This document shows positions 38,400-48,143 of a stretch of DNA of 64,000 nt, piece after piece. Origin of the DNA: Celeribacter marinus (GTDB lineage Bacteria; Pseudomonadota; Alphaproteobacteria; Rhodobacterales; Rhodobacteraceae); contig NZ_CP012023.1 of assembly GCF_001308265.1 (NCBI RefSeq), positions 1,626,932 through 1,690,931 of the forward strand, given 5' to 3'. Under the pieces are notes generated by a model. It was not told where the DNA came from and did no database searches. It was given only the letters and a program-made list of their open reading frames with translations. The position numbers and the translations under genes were made by a program. Within the stretch, counting starts at the first letter, position 1, and the number at the start of each line of letters is the position of its first letter.

Positions 38400-38499
38400 T
38401 GGTCAATCATAGCCAAAGCGGGCTCCACGCGCATGTAAGACGTCCCTTTAGATGAGAATCGCCCGAAAGGAAAGGGTTTTGTCAGATCATTTCGGACGC

Positions 38500-39276
38500 T
38501 TACTTGTCGCGAAACTGCGGTGCGCGCTTTTCCAGAAACGCATCCATTCCTTCGCTTTGATCGTCCGTCGCAAACAAGGCGTGAAAGGAGCGGCGCTCAA
38601 ACAACAGACCTTCGCTCATCGTAGTTTCATACGACCGATTCACTGCTTCTTTCGCAGCCATAACTGCGATCTGACTTTTCTCCGCGATCTTACCCGCAAC
38701 ATCCAAGGCCTCTTCGACGAGTTTGGCGGCAGGCACAACACGCGACACCAAACCGGATCGCTCGGCTTCTGCTGCATCCATAAACCGGCCCGTTAGGTGC
38801 ATTTCCATTGCTTTGGATTTGCCGACAAAACGGGTCAACCGCTGCGTCCCGCCAAGACCGGCCATAATGCCCAAATTAATTTCGGGCTGACCGAATTTTG
38901 CTGTGTCTGCGGCAATGATGAAATCGCACATCATCGCCAATTCGCATCCACCACCAAGGGCATATCCCGCGACAGCTGCGATAATCGGCTTGCGTATCGC
39001 AGTAATCGTATTCGCCTCAGCTGCAAAGAAATCCGATAGCGCCATATCGGCAAAGGTTTTCTCAGACATCTCTTTGATATCTGCGCCTGCAGCGAATGCC
39101 TTTTCCGATCCCGTGATCACAATAGCGCGGACCTTTGGGTCGGCATCCGCCGCAGACAATGCGGTGGCCAACTCTCCCAACAACTCGGAATTTAATGCGT
39201 TCAGGGCATCGGGGCGATCAAGGCGGATCAATGTCACGGAATTCTTAGTGTCGGTTTTAATGGTAGAATAAGCCAT
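38500..39276 (-). CDS. enoyl-CoA hydratase
   Basis: A 258-residue crotonase-family enzyme that adds water to trans-2-enoyl-CoA in fatty-acid or related degradation. The oxyanion-hole motif ([10 protein letters not shown]), the first catalytic Glu in [12 protein letters not shown] (about 113) and the second in [15 protein letters not shown] (about 133) are present, as in true hydratases (short-chain type, PaaF/Ech-like). It stands alone, with no other beta-oxidation genes beside it. Confidence 0.93.
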   Translation of the reverse strand: MAYSTIKTDTKNSVTLIRLDRPDALNALNSELLGELATALSAADADPKVRAIVITGSEKAFAAGADIKEMSEKTFADMALSDFFAAEANTITAIRKPIIAAVAGYALGGGCELAMMCDFIIAADTAKFGQPEINLGIMAGLGGTQRLTRFVGKSKAMEMHLTGRFMDAAEAERSGLVSRVVPAAKLVEEALDVAGKIAEKSQIAVMAAKEAVNRSYETTMSEGLLFERRSFHALFATDDQSEGMDAFLEKRAPQFRDK

Positions 39277-39334
39277 CGGAATTTCCTCAAAACAACGCAG
39301 TTTTCATCTTAACAGGCGCGAGCACGCGTTTAAA

Positions 39335-40186
39335 CTATGTTTGGCACTCAGGACAAAAGAATGTCGATCGCCCCGCTTGCACAATGCGGCGCACGGTAGC
39401 GGTGCACTCCGCTCCTTTGCATAGCTCTCCCTCGCGTCCGTAAACCCGAAAGCTATGCTGAAAATAACCCAACTCGCCGCTCGCCTGCCTGAAATCTTTC
39501 AACGATGACCCGCCCGAAACGATGGCCTCATCCAAAACGTCACGGATGATCGGAACAAGGGAGGCCACCCGCGCCCTCGACAACGCACCCGCCTTTTGGG
39601 CCGGATCAATACCCGCACGAAACAGAACTTCGCAGACATAGATATTCCCCAATCCCGCGACAATATGCTGATCCAACAGCGCGGTTTTCACCGGCGTGTT
39701 TTTATTCCGGAACGCGCGCGTTAGATGCGCCTCGTTAAAGTCATTCCCAAGGGGTTCCGGGCCTATTTTGGCCAATAGGGGATGCGTCTGCGCCGTGGCT
39801 GTGTCGAGCAAATCCATTGCCCCAAATCGACGTGGATCATTGAATGTCACACGCGCGCCGTTATCCAGATGAAAGACAACATGATCATGTTTTTGCGCCG
39901 CAGGGTGGGTATGCACGAACTGCCCGAGCGGATCCCCCGAGACGGTCATGCGACCAGACATCCCAAGGTGGATCAACAATGTCTCCCCCCGATCAAGGTC
40001 CGCCAAAATGTATTTCGAGCGCCGCCGAAGCCGTTCCACCCGAGCGCCCGTGAGCCGCTCTGCCATGCGATCGGGAAAAGGCCAACGCAAATTGGGACGG
40101 TTCACATCTGCCTGCGTGATGATCGCCCCCGACATGGATGGCTCCAGACCGCGACGAACCGTCTCAACTTCGGGTAATTCGGGCAT
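39335..40186 (-). CDS. mutM: formamidopyrimidine-DNA glycosylase
   Basis: MutM removes oxidised purines such as 8-oxoguanine and cleaves the abasic site. The 283-residue protein has the N-terminal catalytic PELPEVET (P2 and E3), the conserved Lys in the KYILADL region (about 58), the helix-two-turn-helix, and the C-terminal zinc finger with cysteines in [11 protein letters not shown] and FFCPECQ. It is divergent from ubiE with 86 bp between the starts. Confidence 0.97.
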   Translation of the reverse strand: MPELPEVETVRRGLEPSMSGAIITQADVNRPNLRWPFPDRMAERLTGARVERLRRRSKYILADLDRGETLLIHLGMSGRMTVSGDPLGQFVHTHPAAQKHDHVVFHLDNGARVTFNDPRRFGAMDLLDTATAQTHPLLAKIGPEPLGNDFNEAHLTRAFRNKNTPVKTALLDQHIVAGLGNIYVCEVLFRAGIDPAQKAGALSRARVASLVPIIRDVLDEAIVSGGSSLKDFRQASGELGYFQHSFRVYGREGELCKGAECTATVRRIVQAGRSTFFCPECQT

Positions 40187-40272
40187 TTCGCTCTCCTTAT
40201 CGTGGCGCTTGCGATTGTATCGCGCGGCATCTGGCCTATAAGAAGAGTAAGTTTAAGAGAGGTTCAAGGGCG

Positions 40273-41025
40273 ATGGCGCAAACGAGCGACAAGACCACCC
40301 ATTTCGGTTTCAAAGATGTCGCCGAAGATCAGAAAGCCGGCATGGTCCACGGCGTGTTCACGTCTGTGGCGTCGAAGTACGACATCATGAACGATGTAAT
40401 GTCGATGGGGATTCACCGCGTTTGGAAAGACGCGATGATGGATTGGCTGGCTCCGCGCCCCAATCAGCGGCTTCTTGATGTTGCTGGCGGTACGGGTGAC
40501 GTGTCATTCCGTTTCCTCAAGCGCGCCCCAAACGCCACCGCAGTCGTCCTCGACATGACAGAATCAATGCTCATCGAGGGGCGCAAACGCGCAGAAGCCG
40601 ATAAGATGGCCAATAACTTGTCATGGGTGACCGGCGATGCGATGGCCCTACCATTCGATGACAATCAGTTCGACGTGTACACAATCTCGTTTGGCATTCG
40701 AAATGTAACCCGCGTGCAGGATGCTTTGAATGAGGCATACCGCGTCCTAAAACCGGGTGGCCGTCTTATGGTTCTCGAGTTTTCACAACTCCCGAATCCC
40801 GCTCTGCAAAAAGCCTATGATCTTTATTCGTTCAATGTGATCCCGCCGATGGGAAAACTGATCACCGGCGACCGTGACAGCTATCAATACCTCATTGAAA
40901 GCATCCGAAAGTTCCCTGACCAAGACACCTTTGCGTCGATGATCGAGACGGCTGGTTTTGAAACGGTGAAATACCGCAATCTCTCCATGGGCATTGCAAC
41001 GCTTCACTCAGGGTGGAAAATTTAA
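40273..41025 (+). CDS. ubiE: demethylmenaquinone/ubiquinone C-methyltransferase
   Basis: UbiE C-methylates the benzoquinone ring in ubiquinone synthesis using SAM. The 250-residue protein has motif [17 protein letters not shown] (about 69-84), the UbiE signature [18 protein letters not shown] near the N-terminus and the [16 protein letters not shown] block. ATG 40273 is chosen; the frame is open for 45 codons upstream into mutM without support. It overlaps ubiB as TAATG. Confidence 0.96.
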   Translation: MAQTSDKTTHFGFKDVAEDQKAGMVHGVFTSVASKYDIMNDVMSMGIHRVWKDAMMDWLAPRPNQRLLDVAGGTGDVSFRFLKRAPNATAVVLDMTESMLIEGRKRAEADKMANNLSWVTGDAMALPFDDNQFDVYTISFGIRNVTRVQDALNEAYRVLKPGGRLMVLEFSQLPNPALQKAYDLYSFNVIPPMGKLITGDRDSYQYLIESIRKFPDQDTFASMIETAGFETVKYRNLSMGIATLHSGWKI

Positions 41026-42560
41026 TGCGCGGCCCTCATAACGTTTGGCGTCTCATTCGGACTGGCGCCACAATGGAACGCACCGGCGCGATGAAAGTCG
41101 CAATGGATGCGATGGAGGCGCCACGCGCTTTTCGCATTCTTGCGCGCACACTTGTCTGGCCGTTCAAATGGGTTGGCATAAAAGGCGATCCGACGTTGCC
41201 CCCCGTAACTCGCGCCTTGAGTGCCCTTGGCCCCGCTTACATCAAATTCGGTCAGGTACTATCCACCAGACCCGATGTTGTCGGCACCGAATTGGCGATG
41301 CAGTTGCGTGTACTGCAAGACGAATTACCCCCCTTTCCTCGGGATCGCGCGATCAAGACGATCGAGGCCGAACTGGGCAAACCGCTCTCGGAGCTGTTTT
41401 CAGAGTTTTCCGAACCTGTTGCCGCAGCCTCCATCGCGCAGGTGCACAAGGCAAAGTCCGCACAAGACGGTCGCGATGTTGCCGTAAAAGTCCTACGCCC
41501 CGGTATTGAACGCGCCTTTCGCAAGGATATTGATGCGTTCTATTTTGCCGCTTGGATGATTGAACACCTCTCGCCATCATCGCGCCGCCTACACCCACAA
41601 GAGGTGATTGCTCACTTTGAGGGCGTTGTGAACGGTGAACTGGATCTGCGGTTGGAAAGCGCATCTGCATCAGAGTTTCGTGCAAACACCCAAAACGACG
41701 AGGGCTTTTCCGTCCCTGCCATAGATTGGCGCATGTCGGCGCGCCGCGTTATGACACTCGAATGGGTCGATGGCATTTCCGCCTCCGACACGCAAAAAAT
41801 TGATGCCGCCGGTCATGACCGCGAAGCTCTTGGAAAACGCGTTTTACAAATGTTCCTAAGTCATGCGCTGCGCGATGGTTTCTTCCACGCAGACATGCAC
41901 CACGGAAATCTCAAAATCGCACCAAACGGCGATATCATTGCGCTGGATTTCGGCATCATGGGGGCGCTCGACGAATACACACGCCGCGTTTACGCCGAAA
42001 TCTTGTTCGGGTTTATTCAACAAGATTACCGCCGTGTTGCCGAAGTCCACTTTGAGGCCGGTTATGTGCCCGCCGATCAAGATGTGGATGCCTTTGCGCG
42101 CGCCCTTCGTGCCGTAGGTGACCCGATTTTCGGTATGGACGCTGACCATATTTCCATGGCGCGATTGCTCTCTTATCTGTTCGAAGTGACCGAGCGATTT
42201 GGGATGGAGACGCGCACCGAACTGATCTTGTTGCAACGCACAATGGTCGTTGTTGAGGGCGTTGCGCGCTCCCTAGATCCGCGCATCAACATTTGGGAAG
42301 TGGCCCAACCAATTGTCGAAAGCTATATCAAAGACAACATCGGGCCAAAGGCACTTGCGCGCGACCTTCTTTCAACAGCGCGGGTATTGTCGCGGTTCGG
42401 GCCGCGCCTCCCCAAACTCGCCGAGGCAATGCTCACTGCTCAAAACAATCCGACACCTGCGCCAGCACACTACTCTGCCGCAAAATCTGCTCTTTGGCTG
42501 ACCGTGGGTGGCGGTATTGCGGCAGGGTTTGGGGCCCTCATCGCCCTTACATTCGGCTAA
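41025..42560 (+). CDS. ubiB: ubiquinone biosynthesis accessory kinase-like protein
   Basis: UbiB is an atypical kinase-fold ATPase of the ABC1/ADCK family needed for ubiquinone synthesis. The 511-residue protein has the KxGQ-type motif YIKFGQVLSTRPDVV, the ATP-site lysine in VAVKVLRPGI, HADMHHGNLKI (usual form HADxHPGN) and DFGIMGALDEYTR, followed by a C-terminal membrane hairpin (about 485-511). It is coupled to ubiE and its end overlaps the convergent kinase gene by 14 bp. Confidence 0.95.
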   Translation: MRGPHNVWRLIRTGATMERTGAMKVAMDAMEAPRAFRILARTLVWPFKWVGIKGDPTLPPVTRALSALGPAYIKFGQVLSTRPDVVGTELAMQLRVLQDELPPFPRDRAIKTIEAELGKPLSELFSEFSEPVAAASIAQVHKAKSAQDGRDVAVKVLRPGIERAFRKDIDAFYFAAWMIEHLSPSSRRLHPQEVIAHFEGVVNGELDLRLESASASEFRANTQNDEGFSVPAIDWRMSARRVMTLEWVDGISASDTQKIDAAGHDREALGKRVLQMFLSHALRDGFFHADMHHGNLKIAPNGDIIALDFGIMGALDEYTRRVYAEILFGFIQQDYRRVAEVHFEAGYVPADQDVDAFARALRAVGDPIFGMDADHISMARLLSYLFEVTERFGMETRTELILLQRTMVVVEGVARSLDPRINIWEVAQPIVESYIKDNIGPKALARDLLSTARVLSRFGPRLPKLAEAMLTAQNNPTPAPAHYSAAKSALWLTVGGGIAAGFGALIALTFG

Positions 42561-43395
42561 GTTCAATCTCGACACAATCGGCATAAATACCTTCGCCGCG
42601 TGCCGCTTTCCACGCGCAATAGGCGGCCATACGCCACGCCAAATACGGCCTATAGTCATGAAATCTGGCAACGGCATCCGCATCCGGGTAAGCATTCAAA
42701 GCGCTCTGTTCGCCGTCAGATGTTAGGGCGCCAGACCCGTAAACACGGTGCATTGCGGGCGATAGAGCCACATATATGTCCTGCACGGCATCCCCAATCG
42801 CGGGGCATTGCCAGTCCAGAAAGCAAACGCCGGTCGGTGTTTTGATCACATTGGCAGGAACAATATCGCCATGCAAAAAGACGTGGGACGCACAGATCAG
42901 TTGGCGCGGTATTGGTCGGGCACCTCGTAGACGTTTTGACATCTGCGCATCAAGACCCTCCACAAACCGATCCCCCATCTCCAAAATATCGAGAGGGGAT
43001 GTGGCAATAGCCCTTATGCCCATCGGGGCGTCACTCATATGAATACGGTGCATGGCCTGCATGATATCGGGCGTTATTTGCGTGGCCGTGTCGCCCGCGA
43101 CAAATACATACGCAACGACAGTGCCATCATGTGTGTCGAACCGCGCCACCGGCTCTGGCGCAAGACCCGTCCCAACAAGCGCCGTAAGGCTCGCCCATTC
43201 ATGCGCGGAATTGTTCGGGAACAACAGGTTCCCCCTGTCCACGCAGTAGAGTTTGTACACAAGTGCGCGCGCCTTTGAGCGGCCAACCCATCCCGCATTC
43301 GTACGCCCACCCGTGAGGATTTCCCACGATACATCGCCCTCCAAGAGGGACTGCGCATGCCGGATTATGGCCATGGACGGACGGTTAGACAGCAT
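42547..43395 (-). CDS. aminoglycoside phosphotransferase-fold kinase
   Basis: A 282-residue protein with the APH/choline-kinase fold. The catalytic loop HGDIVPANVI (about 174-183) and the metal site DWQCPAIGD are clear. Family members phosphorylate choline, ethanolamine, thiamine, homoserine or drugs, so the substrate is open; choline-type is the closest pattern by the DWQ form. The start could be at 43395 or at ATG 43374. It overlaps the 3' end of ubiB by 14 bp on the opposite strand. Confidence 0.85.
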   Translation of the reverse strand: MLSNRPSMAIIRHAQSLLEGDVSWEILTGGRTNAGWVGRSKARALVYKLYCVDRGNLLFPNNSAHEWASLTALVGTGLAPEPVARFDTHDGTVVAYVFVAGDTATQITPDIMQAMHRIHMSDAPMGIRAIATSPLDILEMGDRFVEGLDAQMSKRLRGARPIPRQLICASHVFLHGDIVPANVIKTPTGVCFLDWQCPAIGDAVQDIYVALSPAMHRVYGSGALTSDGEQSALNAYPDADAVARFHDYRPYLAWRMAAYCAWKAARGEGIYADCVEIELSRM

Positions 43396-43458
43396 GATTT
43401 CGATGCGCGCTCCAAATTCGGGGCACCTTACGTCCCCGAGCCGAAGCAGCGCAAGACG

Positions 43459-44133
43459 CTAGCTCGCCTCACGCAAAGACTGAACATCCTCCGCACTAAT
43501 TTCTGCGCCACCATTCAAAATCAACGTGATGTCGCCCCCATCGCGGCGCGCCTCGATCACTTCCGAATAGCTGTTCACACTCGCCGTGGATAGGAATGCA
43601 CCCTTTGCATGACTTTCAATGGCAAAACTGTATTTGCCAGTCGGGAAAGGATAGCCGTCTTTGTCCATACCATTCCAAGAGATATCAGTCTCTTTGGGGT
43701 CAACCGAAACGCGCTGAACCTCGGTCCCCGCTGCGTTTCGCACCAAAAGATACGCGGCGTCTGCCGTTGTATTCGGGGTCGCGGACAGGGACACGGGCTC
43801 GCCATCAAAGTATGACGGCGCATCGCTTTTCACATCCATACCAACCCAACCGGCGGTCTGGGACATCCCGATGACACCTAACTGGTTGGACAACGCCGAA
43901 ATCAGATCGTTGGTTTGGACCTGCTGCTCCACACTCGAAAACGTTGCAAGTTGTACCGCATAATCCGTCGATTCGATCGGGTTCATCGGGTCTTGGTTTT
44001 GCATCTGAACCGTCAACATTTTCAAAAATGTTTCAAAATCTGATGACAATGCATTCGCAGACGGTTTTTCTGTCACAGACTGTGCGGCTGCGGTGGTTGT
44101 CGTTGCGGCCATTGATTGGGAAATCTCGGTCAT
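43459..44133 (-). CDS. flgD: flagellar hook capping protein
   Basis: FlgD caps the growing hook so that FlgE can be inserted. The 224-residue protein has the conserved N-terminal motif FLKMLTVQMQNQDPMNPIES (about 36-55) with LATFSSVEQQ just after, and a C-terminal Ig-like/tudor part with the ISWNGMDKDGYPFPTGKYSF block. AAGGAG precedes the ATG. It follows fliK after 11 bp; flgE is not next to it in this window. Confidence 0.95.
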   Translation of the reverse strand: MTEISQSMAATTTTAAAQSVTEKPSANALSSDFETFLKMLTVQMQNQDPMNPIESTDYAVQLATFSSVEQQVQTNDLISALSNQLGVIGMSQTAGWVGMDVKSDAPSYFDGEPVSLSATPNTTADAAYLLVRNAAGTEVQRVSVDPKETDISWNGMDKDGYPFPTGKYSFAIESHAKGAFLSTASVNSYSEVIEARRDGGDITLILNGGAEISAEDVQSLREAS

Positions 44134-44144
44134 GTCAGTGCTCC

Positions 44145-45767
44145 TTAGAGTCTAATATCAACACGGGCATTCTCGCTTAGCGAGACGCGGTGGGGCTGAA
44201 CGGTGGTGGCTGCGATATCGGCATCACGTAAATCTTGTTGATCTGTTGTGGCGCCACGTGAGTCGCCGCGTCCGCTATTGGCCGATGCGTCTCCTTGGCC
44301 GCCATGTTGAAATTCAAAGCTGCTGCCCTCGTACCCCATCGCCGCGAAATCTTGTTGAAGGGTGTGAATGTTTCGGCGCATCAAATCTGCGGTTTCGGCC
44401 CGATCAGCCTGAACAACGACCGTCATCGCGCCCGTCTCCGAGACCTGAAATGTAAGCCGGACACGGCCCAATTCCTCAGGCGTTAGGGTAATCTCCACAG
44501 GACGATCGGGGAGTTGCCGCGCCGCTTCGGCAATCTGTCCGGCAATATGAGCAGGCAATTCTGTGCGCTGTATCTGTGCGACATTCGACGCCTGCGCCAC
44601 CTCACGCGTAACCGTGCCCAAAACACCCTCCGTTCTGAAATCGACCATCTCGGATGGGTCGACGGCCTCAGCCTTTAAATCCACTGCATTTTGAATATGC
44701 GCATAGGCAAGTGCAGCTTTTGGCGTTGCTTGATTTGTGTCTGTCGCCGCTGACGCCTGTGGCTTTGACCCCTCAAAGGTGCGGTCGGCCAAAACATCTT
44801 GCGTACTATCGCCGACAGTCACATCCGCCACTGGCGACATGTTTGGCGTGCTCGCACCCGCCTTCTCCACCTTAGGCAGCGCACCAGATCCAAACCCTGA
44901 TAGAGCCACCACATCAGGCGTTTGGGGATCAGACCTCGACCCCTCCAAGATGGCATCACCTGTAATATTTTTCGCCGCGAACGGCGTCTCTTCCTGCGTC
45001 CGCATCTGCGCCGGCAGGTTCACACCGACAGTCTGCGGCTCGGCGGCTTTGGGCAATTCAGGCGCTACCGTTCCTTGTGTTTGCGCCGCATTTTCGGTCG
45101 CCAAACGCGGTGTAGCCATCGGCACATCCCGAGCACCCGAATCAACATGCGTTTGCATCACCTCACGTGTCGTCGCCTCACTCGTTCGCGTCTCTAATCC
45201 GGCTCCACGCTCAACAGTGGCTGTGGCGGTTTGGGTCGTCAACGCACCCTCGCCCTCCTCACTGGTCACCACGTCAACCTTGCCTGATGTCGATGCCACC
45301 TCCGGACCCGCCTCTTGCGGTTGTGTGGCATTCGCCGCGTCCAACGCGCTCTTATCGGTATCAAACGGACCTACAATCCCGCGTGTCGCCACGTCTGGGC
45401 CGATGGGCGTATCGTCACCTACCACCATATCCACAACGGGCAATTCGGATGGGCTCACATCGCTCACCACCGTTTCGCTCACCACCGTCTCGACCTGAGC
45501 CGCATCTAACAAAAATCCATGCCGCGCCGGAACTTTCGGCGCCGCTCCCAAATTGGCGGCCTCGCGTCCAACAACCGCCTGTTGGTCAACCAAAGATGTT
45601 GTGTCATCCTCGCGCGGTCTCGCCTCGTCGGTAGCCGCAATAACATCATCAAACGACTTGTCCTCAGCCGTCTGATTCGGCGTTCCGGCATCGTCGGCTT
45701 TGCGTCGGTCTATCGTCGGCTCCGCGGCGGGCGCGCGCGTCAGTGTTGGCATCTGCATTTCTTGCAT
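44145..45767 (-). CDS. fliK: flagellar hook-length control protein
   Basis: FliK is secreted and sets hook length, then switches export specificity through FlhB. The 540-residue protein is long, acidic and Thr/Ala/Pro-rich (disordered) for about the first 400 residues, then has the Flg_hook domain: RPVEITLTPEELGRVRLTF (about 443-461), VVQADRAETADLMRRN and LQQDFAAMGY. This layout is typical. Start codons at 45767 and 45752 are both possible. The 5' end faces the divergent flgJ-like gene. Confidence 0.9.
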   Translation of the reverse strand: MQEMQMPTLTRAPAAEPTIDRRKADDAGTPNQTAEDKSFDDVIAATDEARPREDDTTSLVDQQAVVGREAANLGAAPKVPARHGFLLDAAQVETVVSETVVSDVSPSELPVVDMVVGDDTPIGPDVATRGIVGPFDTDKSALDAANATQPQEAGPEVASTSGKVDVVTSEEGEGALTTQTATATVERGAGLETRTSEATTREVMQTHVDSGARDVPMATPRLATENAAQTQGTVAPELPKAAEPQTVGVNLPAQMRTQEETPFAAKNITGDAILEGSRSDPQTPDVVALSGFGSGALPKVEKAGASTPNMSPVADVTVGDSTQDVLADRTFEGSKPQASAATDTNQATPKAALAYAHIQNAVDLKAEAVDPSEMVDFRTEGVLGTVTREVAQASNVAQIQRTELPAHIAGQIAEAARQLPDRPVEITLTPEELGRVRLTFQVSETGAMTVVVQADRAETADLMRRNIHTLQQDFAAMGYEGSSFEFQHGGQGDASANSGRGDSRGATTDQQDLRDADIAATTVQPHRVSLSENARVDIRL

Positions 45768-45871
45768 CCGTTTTTAACATGTTCGCGCCACTATGCATTG
45801 GGTTGGTTACCGCTTCTTTACCGTCAGCGGGTATCCATAGAAAAAATTACATTGAATTGGAGACAACCGGC

Positions 45872-46147
45872 ATGGACGTATCTGGCTCACTTTCGCCCGC
45901 CCCCAAAACACCCGATCAGGTGCGCACAGATCAACTGCGCGATGCATCGCAAAAACTCGAAGCGGGCTTTTTAGCTGAAATGCTCAAAGCATCGGGATTC
46001 GGTAAAACGCCTGACGCCTTTGGTGGCGGCACGGGCGAGGACCAATTCACATCCTTTCTCGTTCAGGCGCAGGCCGAAAAACTCGTCGAAGCAGGCGGCA
46101 TCGGGTTGGCCGAACACATATTCCAAGCACTAGTGGAGAAAGAATAA
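45872..46147 (+). CDS. flagellar rod-binding protein, FlgJ N-terminal type
   Basis: A 91-residue protein matching the rod-binding N-terminal domain of FlgJ: RDASQKLEAGFLAEMLKASG, then GEDQFTSFLVQAQAEKLVEAGGIGLAEHIF. In Alphaproteobacteria this part is often separate from a muramidase, and here there is no muramidase domain. It likely helps rod assembly. ATG 45872 follows GGAG. The stop overlaps the next ATG as TAATG. Confidence 0.88.
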   Translation: MDVSGSLSPAPKTPDQVRTDQLRDASQKLEAGFLAEMLKASGFGKTPDAFGGGTGEDQFTSFLVQAQAEKLVEAGGIGLAEHIFQALVEKE

Positions 46148-46500
46148 TGTCATTTTTTGATCGCTTTCGCGCCGCCAAAACCATGGCCGCAATTTATGAC
46201 CGCGAATACGCCGCCATCCTCAAACAAGACTACGACACCCTTGTCCGCCTTGCCCCGCGAAAGGCGCAAACCCTCACGGCCCTCACACATGAGGACGTGT
46301 CGCCAGATGAATTGACGCGCCTGCAAAACCTCGCCGCGCGCAATCAGCGACTGTTGGAGGCCACGTCAAAAGGAATCAGATCCGTGACCGACCGACTGGC
46401 CGCCCTAAAGGAGCGAAAGCCCGAGTTTCAGACATACGGTCCGGGGGGGCAGGTCGCCCCAATGACACCCAAATCATTAACCATGAAGAGAAACTCATAA
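46147..46500 (+). CDS. FlgN-like flagellar chaperone
   Basis: A 117-residue, mostly helical protein with a coiled-coil pattern (about 15-90) and the Y-G ending TYGPGGQ seen in FlgN-family proteins. FlgN chaperones the hook-filament junction proteins FlgK and FlgL before export. Its coupling to the flgJ-like gene and place just upstream of flagellin support the role, but sequence identity to FlgN is weak, so the name is a fold-and-context assignment. Confidence 0.7.
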   Translation: MSFFDRFRAAKTMAAIYDREYAAILKQDYDTLVRLAPRKAQTLTALTHEDVSPDELTRLQNLAARNQRLLEATSKGIRSVTDRLAALKERKPEFQTYGPGGQVAPMTPKSLTMKRNS

Positions 46501-46536
46501 CGGTTTGCCCGATTTTTGCCTCAAATTGAGAACATC

Positions 46537-46579
46537 TTTGGGGCGCGCCTTAGGACACTATTAGTCTTTAGGCCCCAAA
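46537..46579 (+). promoter_or_regulatory. large imperfect hairpin upstream of flagellin
   Basis: TTTGGG pairs with CCCAAA, then after a 4-nt bulge GCCTTAGGAC pairs with GTCTTTAGGC (one mismatch and one G-U) around a 7-nt loop. It lies about 145 bp before the flagellin start. No T run follows, so it is more likely leader or regulatory structure than a terminator of the FlgN-like gene. Confidence 0.45.
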
Positions 46580-46607
46580 CCTCAGAGTGCACCCGAGGGG
46601 GTGGCAC

Positions 46608-46630
46608 GGTCGGACGTAAAACGTCTGACT
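46608..46630 (+). promoter_or_regulatory. 10-bp hairpin in the flagellin leader
   Basis: GGTCGGACGT and ACGTCTGACT form a 10-bp stem (two G-U pairs) around an AAA loop, 92 bp before the flagellin start. A second small hairpin (46687-46701, GGCGC/GCGCC) lies closer to the ATG. FlbT, encoded downstream, is known in Caulobacter to act on the flagellin mRNA leader, so these are candidate targets. Confidence 0.45.
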
Positions 46631-46722
46631 GTAACGCGTCAGAATGACAGTCCTGAAACGCCAGATCGGCGATTATTGAAACTTACGGCGCAAAACGCGC
46701 CAACAGATCAAAGGAAAATGCT

Positions 46723-48054
46723 ATGTCCAGCATTCTGACTAACAATGGCGCAATGGTTGCGCTCCAGACTCTCAAATCCATCAACAACGACCTGTCCTCG
46801 ACACAGAGCCAGATTTCGACTGGTAAGTCGGTTGCGACCGCCAAAGACAACGCCTCTGTTTGGGCGATCTCCAAAGTGATGGAATCGGACGTCAAAGGCT
46901 TCCAAGGGATTTCTGATAGCCTTGCCCTAGGCCAATCCACACTCGCCGTTGCCGCAAGCGCATCCGAGACCGTGACCGACCTTTTGACTGACATCAAAGG
47001 CAAGATTGTTGCCGCGCAAGAAGAGAACGTTGACCGCGAAAAAATCCAGACGGACATCACGGCACTGACCGAACAGATCAAATCAGTTGTGGGTGCCGCA
47101 CAGTTCAACGGCCTCAACCTCATTGACGGATCGTCTACCGACGACCTGAAAATTCTATCATCACTTGATCGCGCCGCAGATGGGTCAGTTTCAGCATCTA
47201 ACATCTCCGTAGGGCGTCAGAACCTCTCCGTAACCGCTCCAACTTCCTCGGCCTCGTTCGGTGCAGGCGCACCAGCTGACCAGGCCGCGGGTAACGCATT
47301 GATCCAGGCGGGTACGGATAACACCGACTTTGCCGGCACAACATATGACGGTACAAACGCGACGTCGACAATTACTGCCTCTGGCGGAACTTTGACATTT
47401 GATATCGGTGCTGTTGAAGAGGGTTCCAGTTTTCGAGTTATTCTCGATGATGTGACAGTGAACGTCGCTGGTGGCGGAACGAGTACTGGTCAACGGACCT
47501 TCGAATACGTTGCTTCGGCAAGCGATGGTACCGGTGACGTTGCTGCAAACCTAGCCAGCCAAATCAGCTCATTCTTTGGTGCTGCAACCAACTCAACAGA
47601 TGGTTACGAAGTCGCTCAAGGCACTGGAACGAACGCCAATCAGCTTACGATTACAAACGGCTCTGGAACGGCGATGAAAGTCTTCACCGAAGCTGCAACA
47701 GGTGGCACGGCAGGTTCGTCCGCATCTAGCGGTGGCCTAGGTGCATTGTCGCAAATCGACGTGACAAGTGATTCGGGTGCCACGGGTGCGTTGGCTGCAA
47801 TCGATGGCCTGATTTCCCAAGCCGTTGACGCCTCTGCCGCCTTTGGTTCGGCCCAAGGACGCCTTGAGACTCAGTCGTCGTTCATCTCCAACCTGACGGA
47901 CTCGTTGAAATCAGGGATCGGTTCAATGGTTGACGCGGACATGGAAGAGGCATCAGCACGCTTGCAGGCCCTTCAGGTCCAACAGCAGCTCGGTGTTCAA
48001 TCGTTGTCCATCGCCAATCAGGCGCCGCAATCTATCCTATCGCTCTTCCGCTAA
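46723..48054 (+). CDS. fliC: flagellin
   Basis: The filament subunit, 443 residues. The conserved N-terminal D0/D1 region (SSILTNNGAMVALQTLKSIN, then QISTGKSVATAKDNAS) and C-terminal region (ARLQALQVQQQLGVQSLSIA, then NQAPQSILSLFR) flank a Gly/Ser/Thr-rich variable middle (about 155-340), which forms the exposed part of the filament. AAAGGAAAATGCT precedes the ATG. It heads a run with flaF, flbT and a DUF1217 gene, and a strong hairpin follows its stop. Confidence 0.96.
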   Translation: MSSILTNNGAMVALQTLKSINNDLSSTQSQISTGKSVATAKDNASVWAISKVMESDVKGFQGISDSLALGQSTLAVAASASETVTDLLTDIKGKIVAAQEENVDREKIQTDITALTEQIKSVVGAAQFNGLNLIDGSSTDDLKILSSLDRAADGSVSASNISVGRQNLSVTAPTSSASFGAGAPADQAAGNALIQAGTDNTDFAGTTYDGTNATSTITASGGTLTFDIGAVEEGSSFRVILDDVTVNVAGGGTSTGQRTFEYVASASDGTGDVAANLASQISSFFGAATNSTDGYEVAQGTGTNANQLTITNGSGTAMKVFTEAATGGTAGSSASSGGLGALSQIDVTSDSGATGALAAIDGLISQAVDASAAFGSAQGRLETQSSFISNLTDSLKSGIGSMVDADMEEASARLQALQVQQQLGVQSLSIANQAPQSILSLFR

Positions 48055-48063
48055 GGGCACAGG

Positions 48064-48089
48064 CTGGGGCGTCAAAAATGACGCCCCAG
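48064..48089 (+). terminator. hairpin after flagellin
   Basis: CTGGGGCGTCA and TGACGCCCCAG form an 11-bp perfect stem with an AAAA loop, 9 bp after the flagellin stop. Only TT follows, so it may terminate partly or protect the abundant flagellin mRNA from 3' decay while letting some transcripts reach flaF. Confidence 0.75.
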
Positions 48090-48143
48090 TTCCATCGCGG
48101 AAAACCCGCGCTATAGATTTCATTGTCACCGGAAGGATCCGAC

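Noticed and set aside
44737..45498. Long plus-strand frame opposite fliK, rich in Val, Ser and Thr
   Set aside because: fliK's Flg_hook domain and operon with flgD are clear. The reverse frame is open because of the low-complexity codons in fliK.
45807..45821. TTAC-N7-TTAC between fliK and the flgJ-like gene as a CtrA site
   Set aside because: Both half-sites miss the fourth base of TTAA. Position is attractive but the match is too weak to list as a site.
46601..46616. TGGCAC upstream of flagellin as a sigma54 -24 element
   Set aside because: No matching GC/TTGC -12 element at the right spacing follows.
47180..47750. Composition shift in the middle of flagellin as a mobile insertion
   Set aside because: A variable Gly/Ser/Thr-rich middle is normal for flagellins and there are no flanking repeats.
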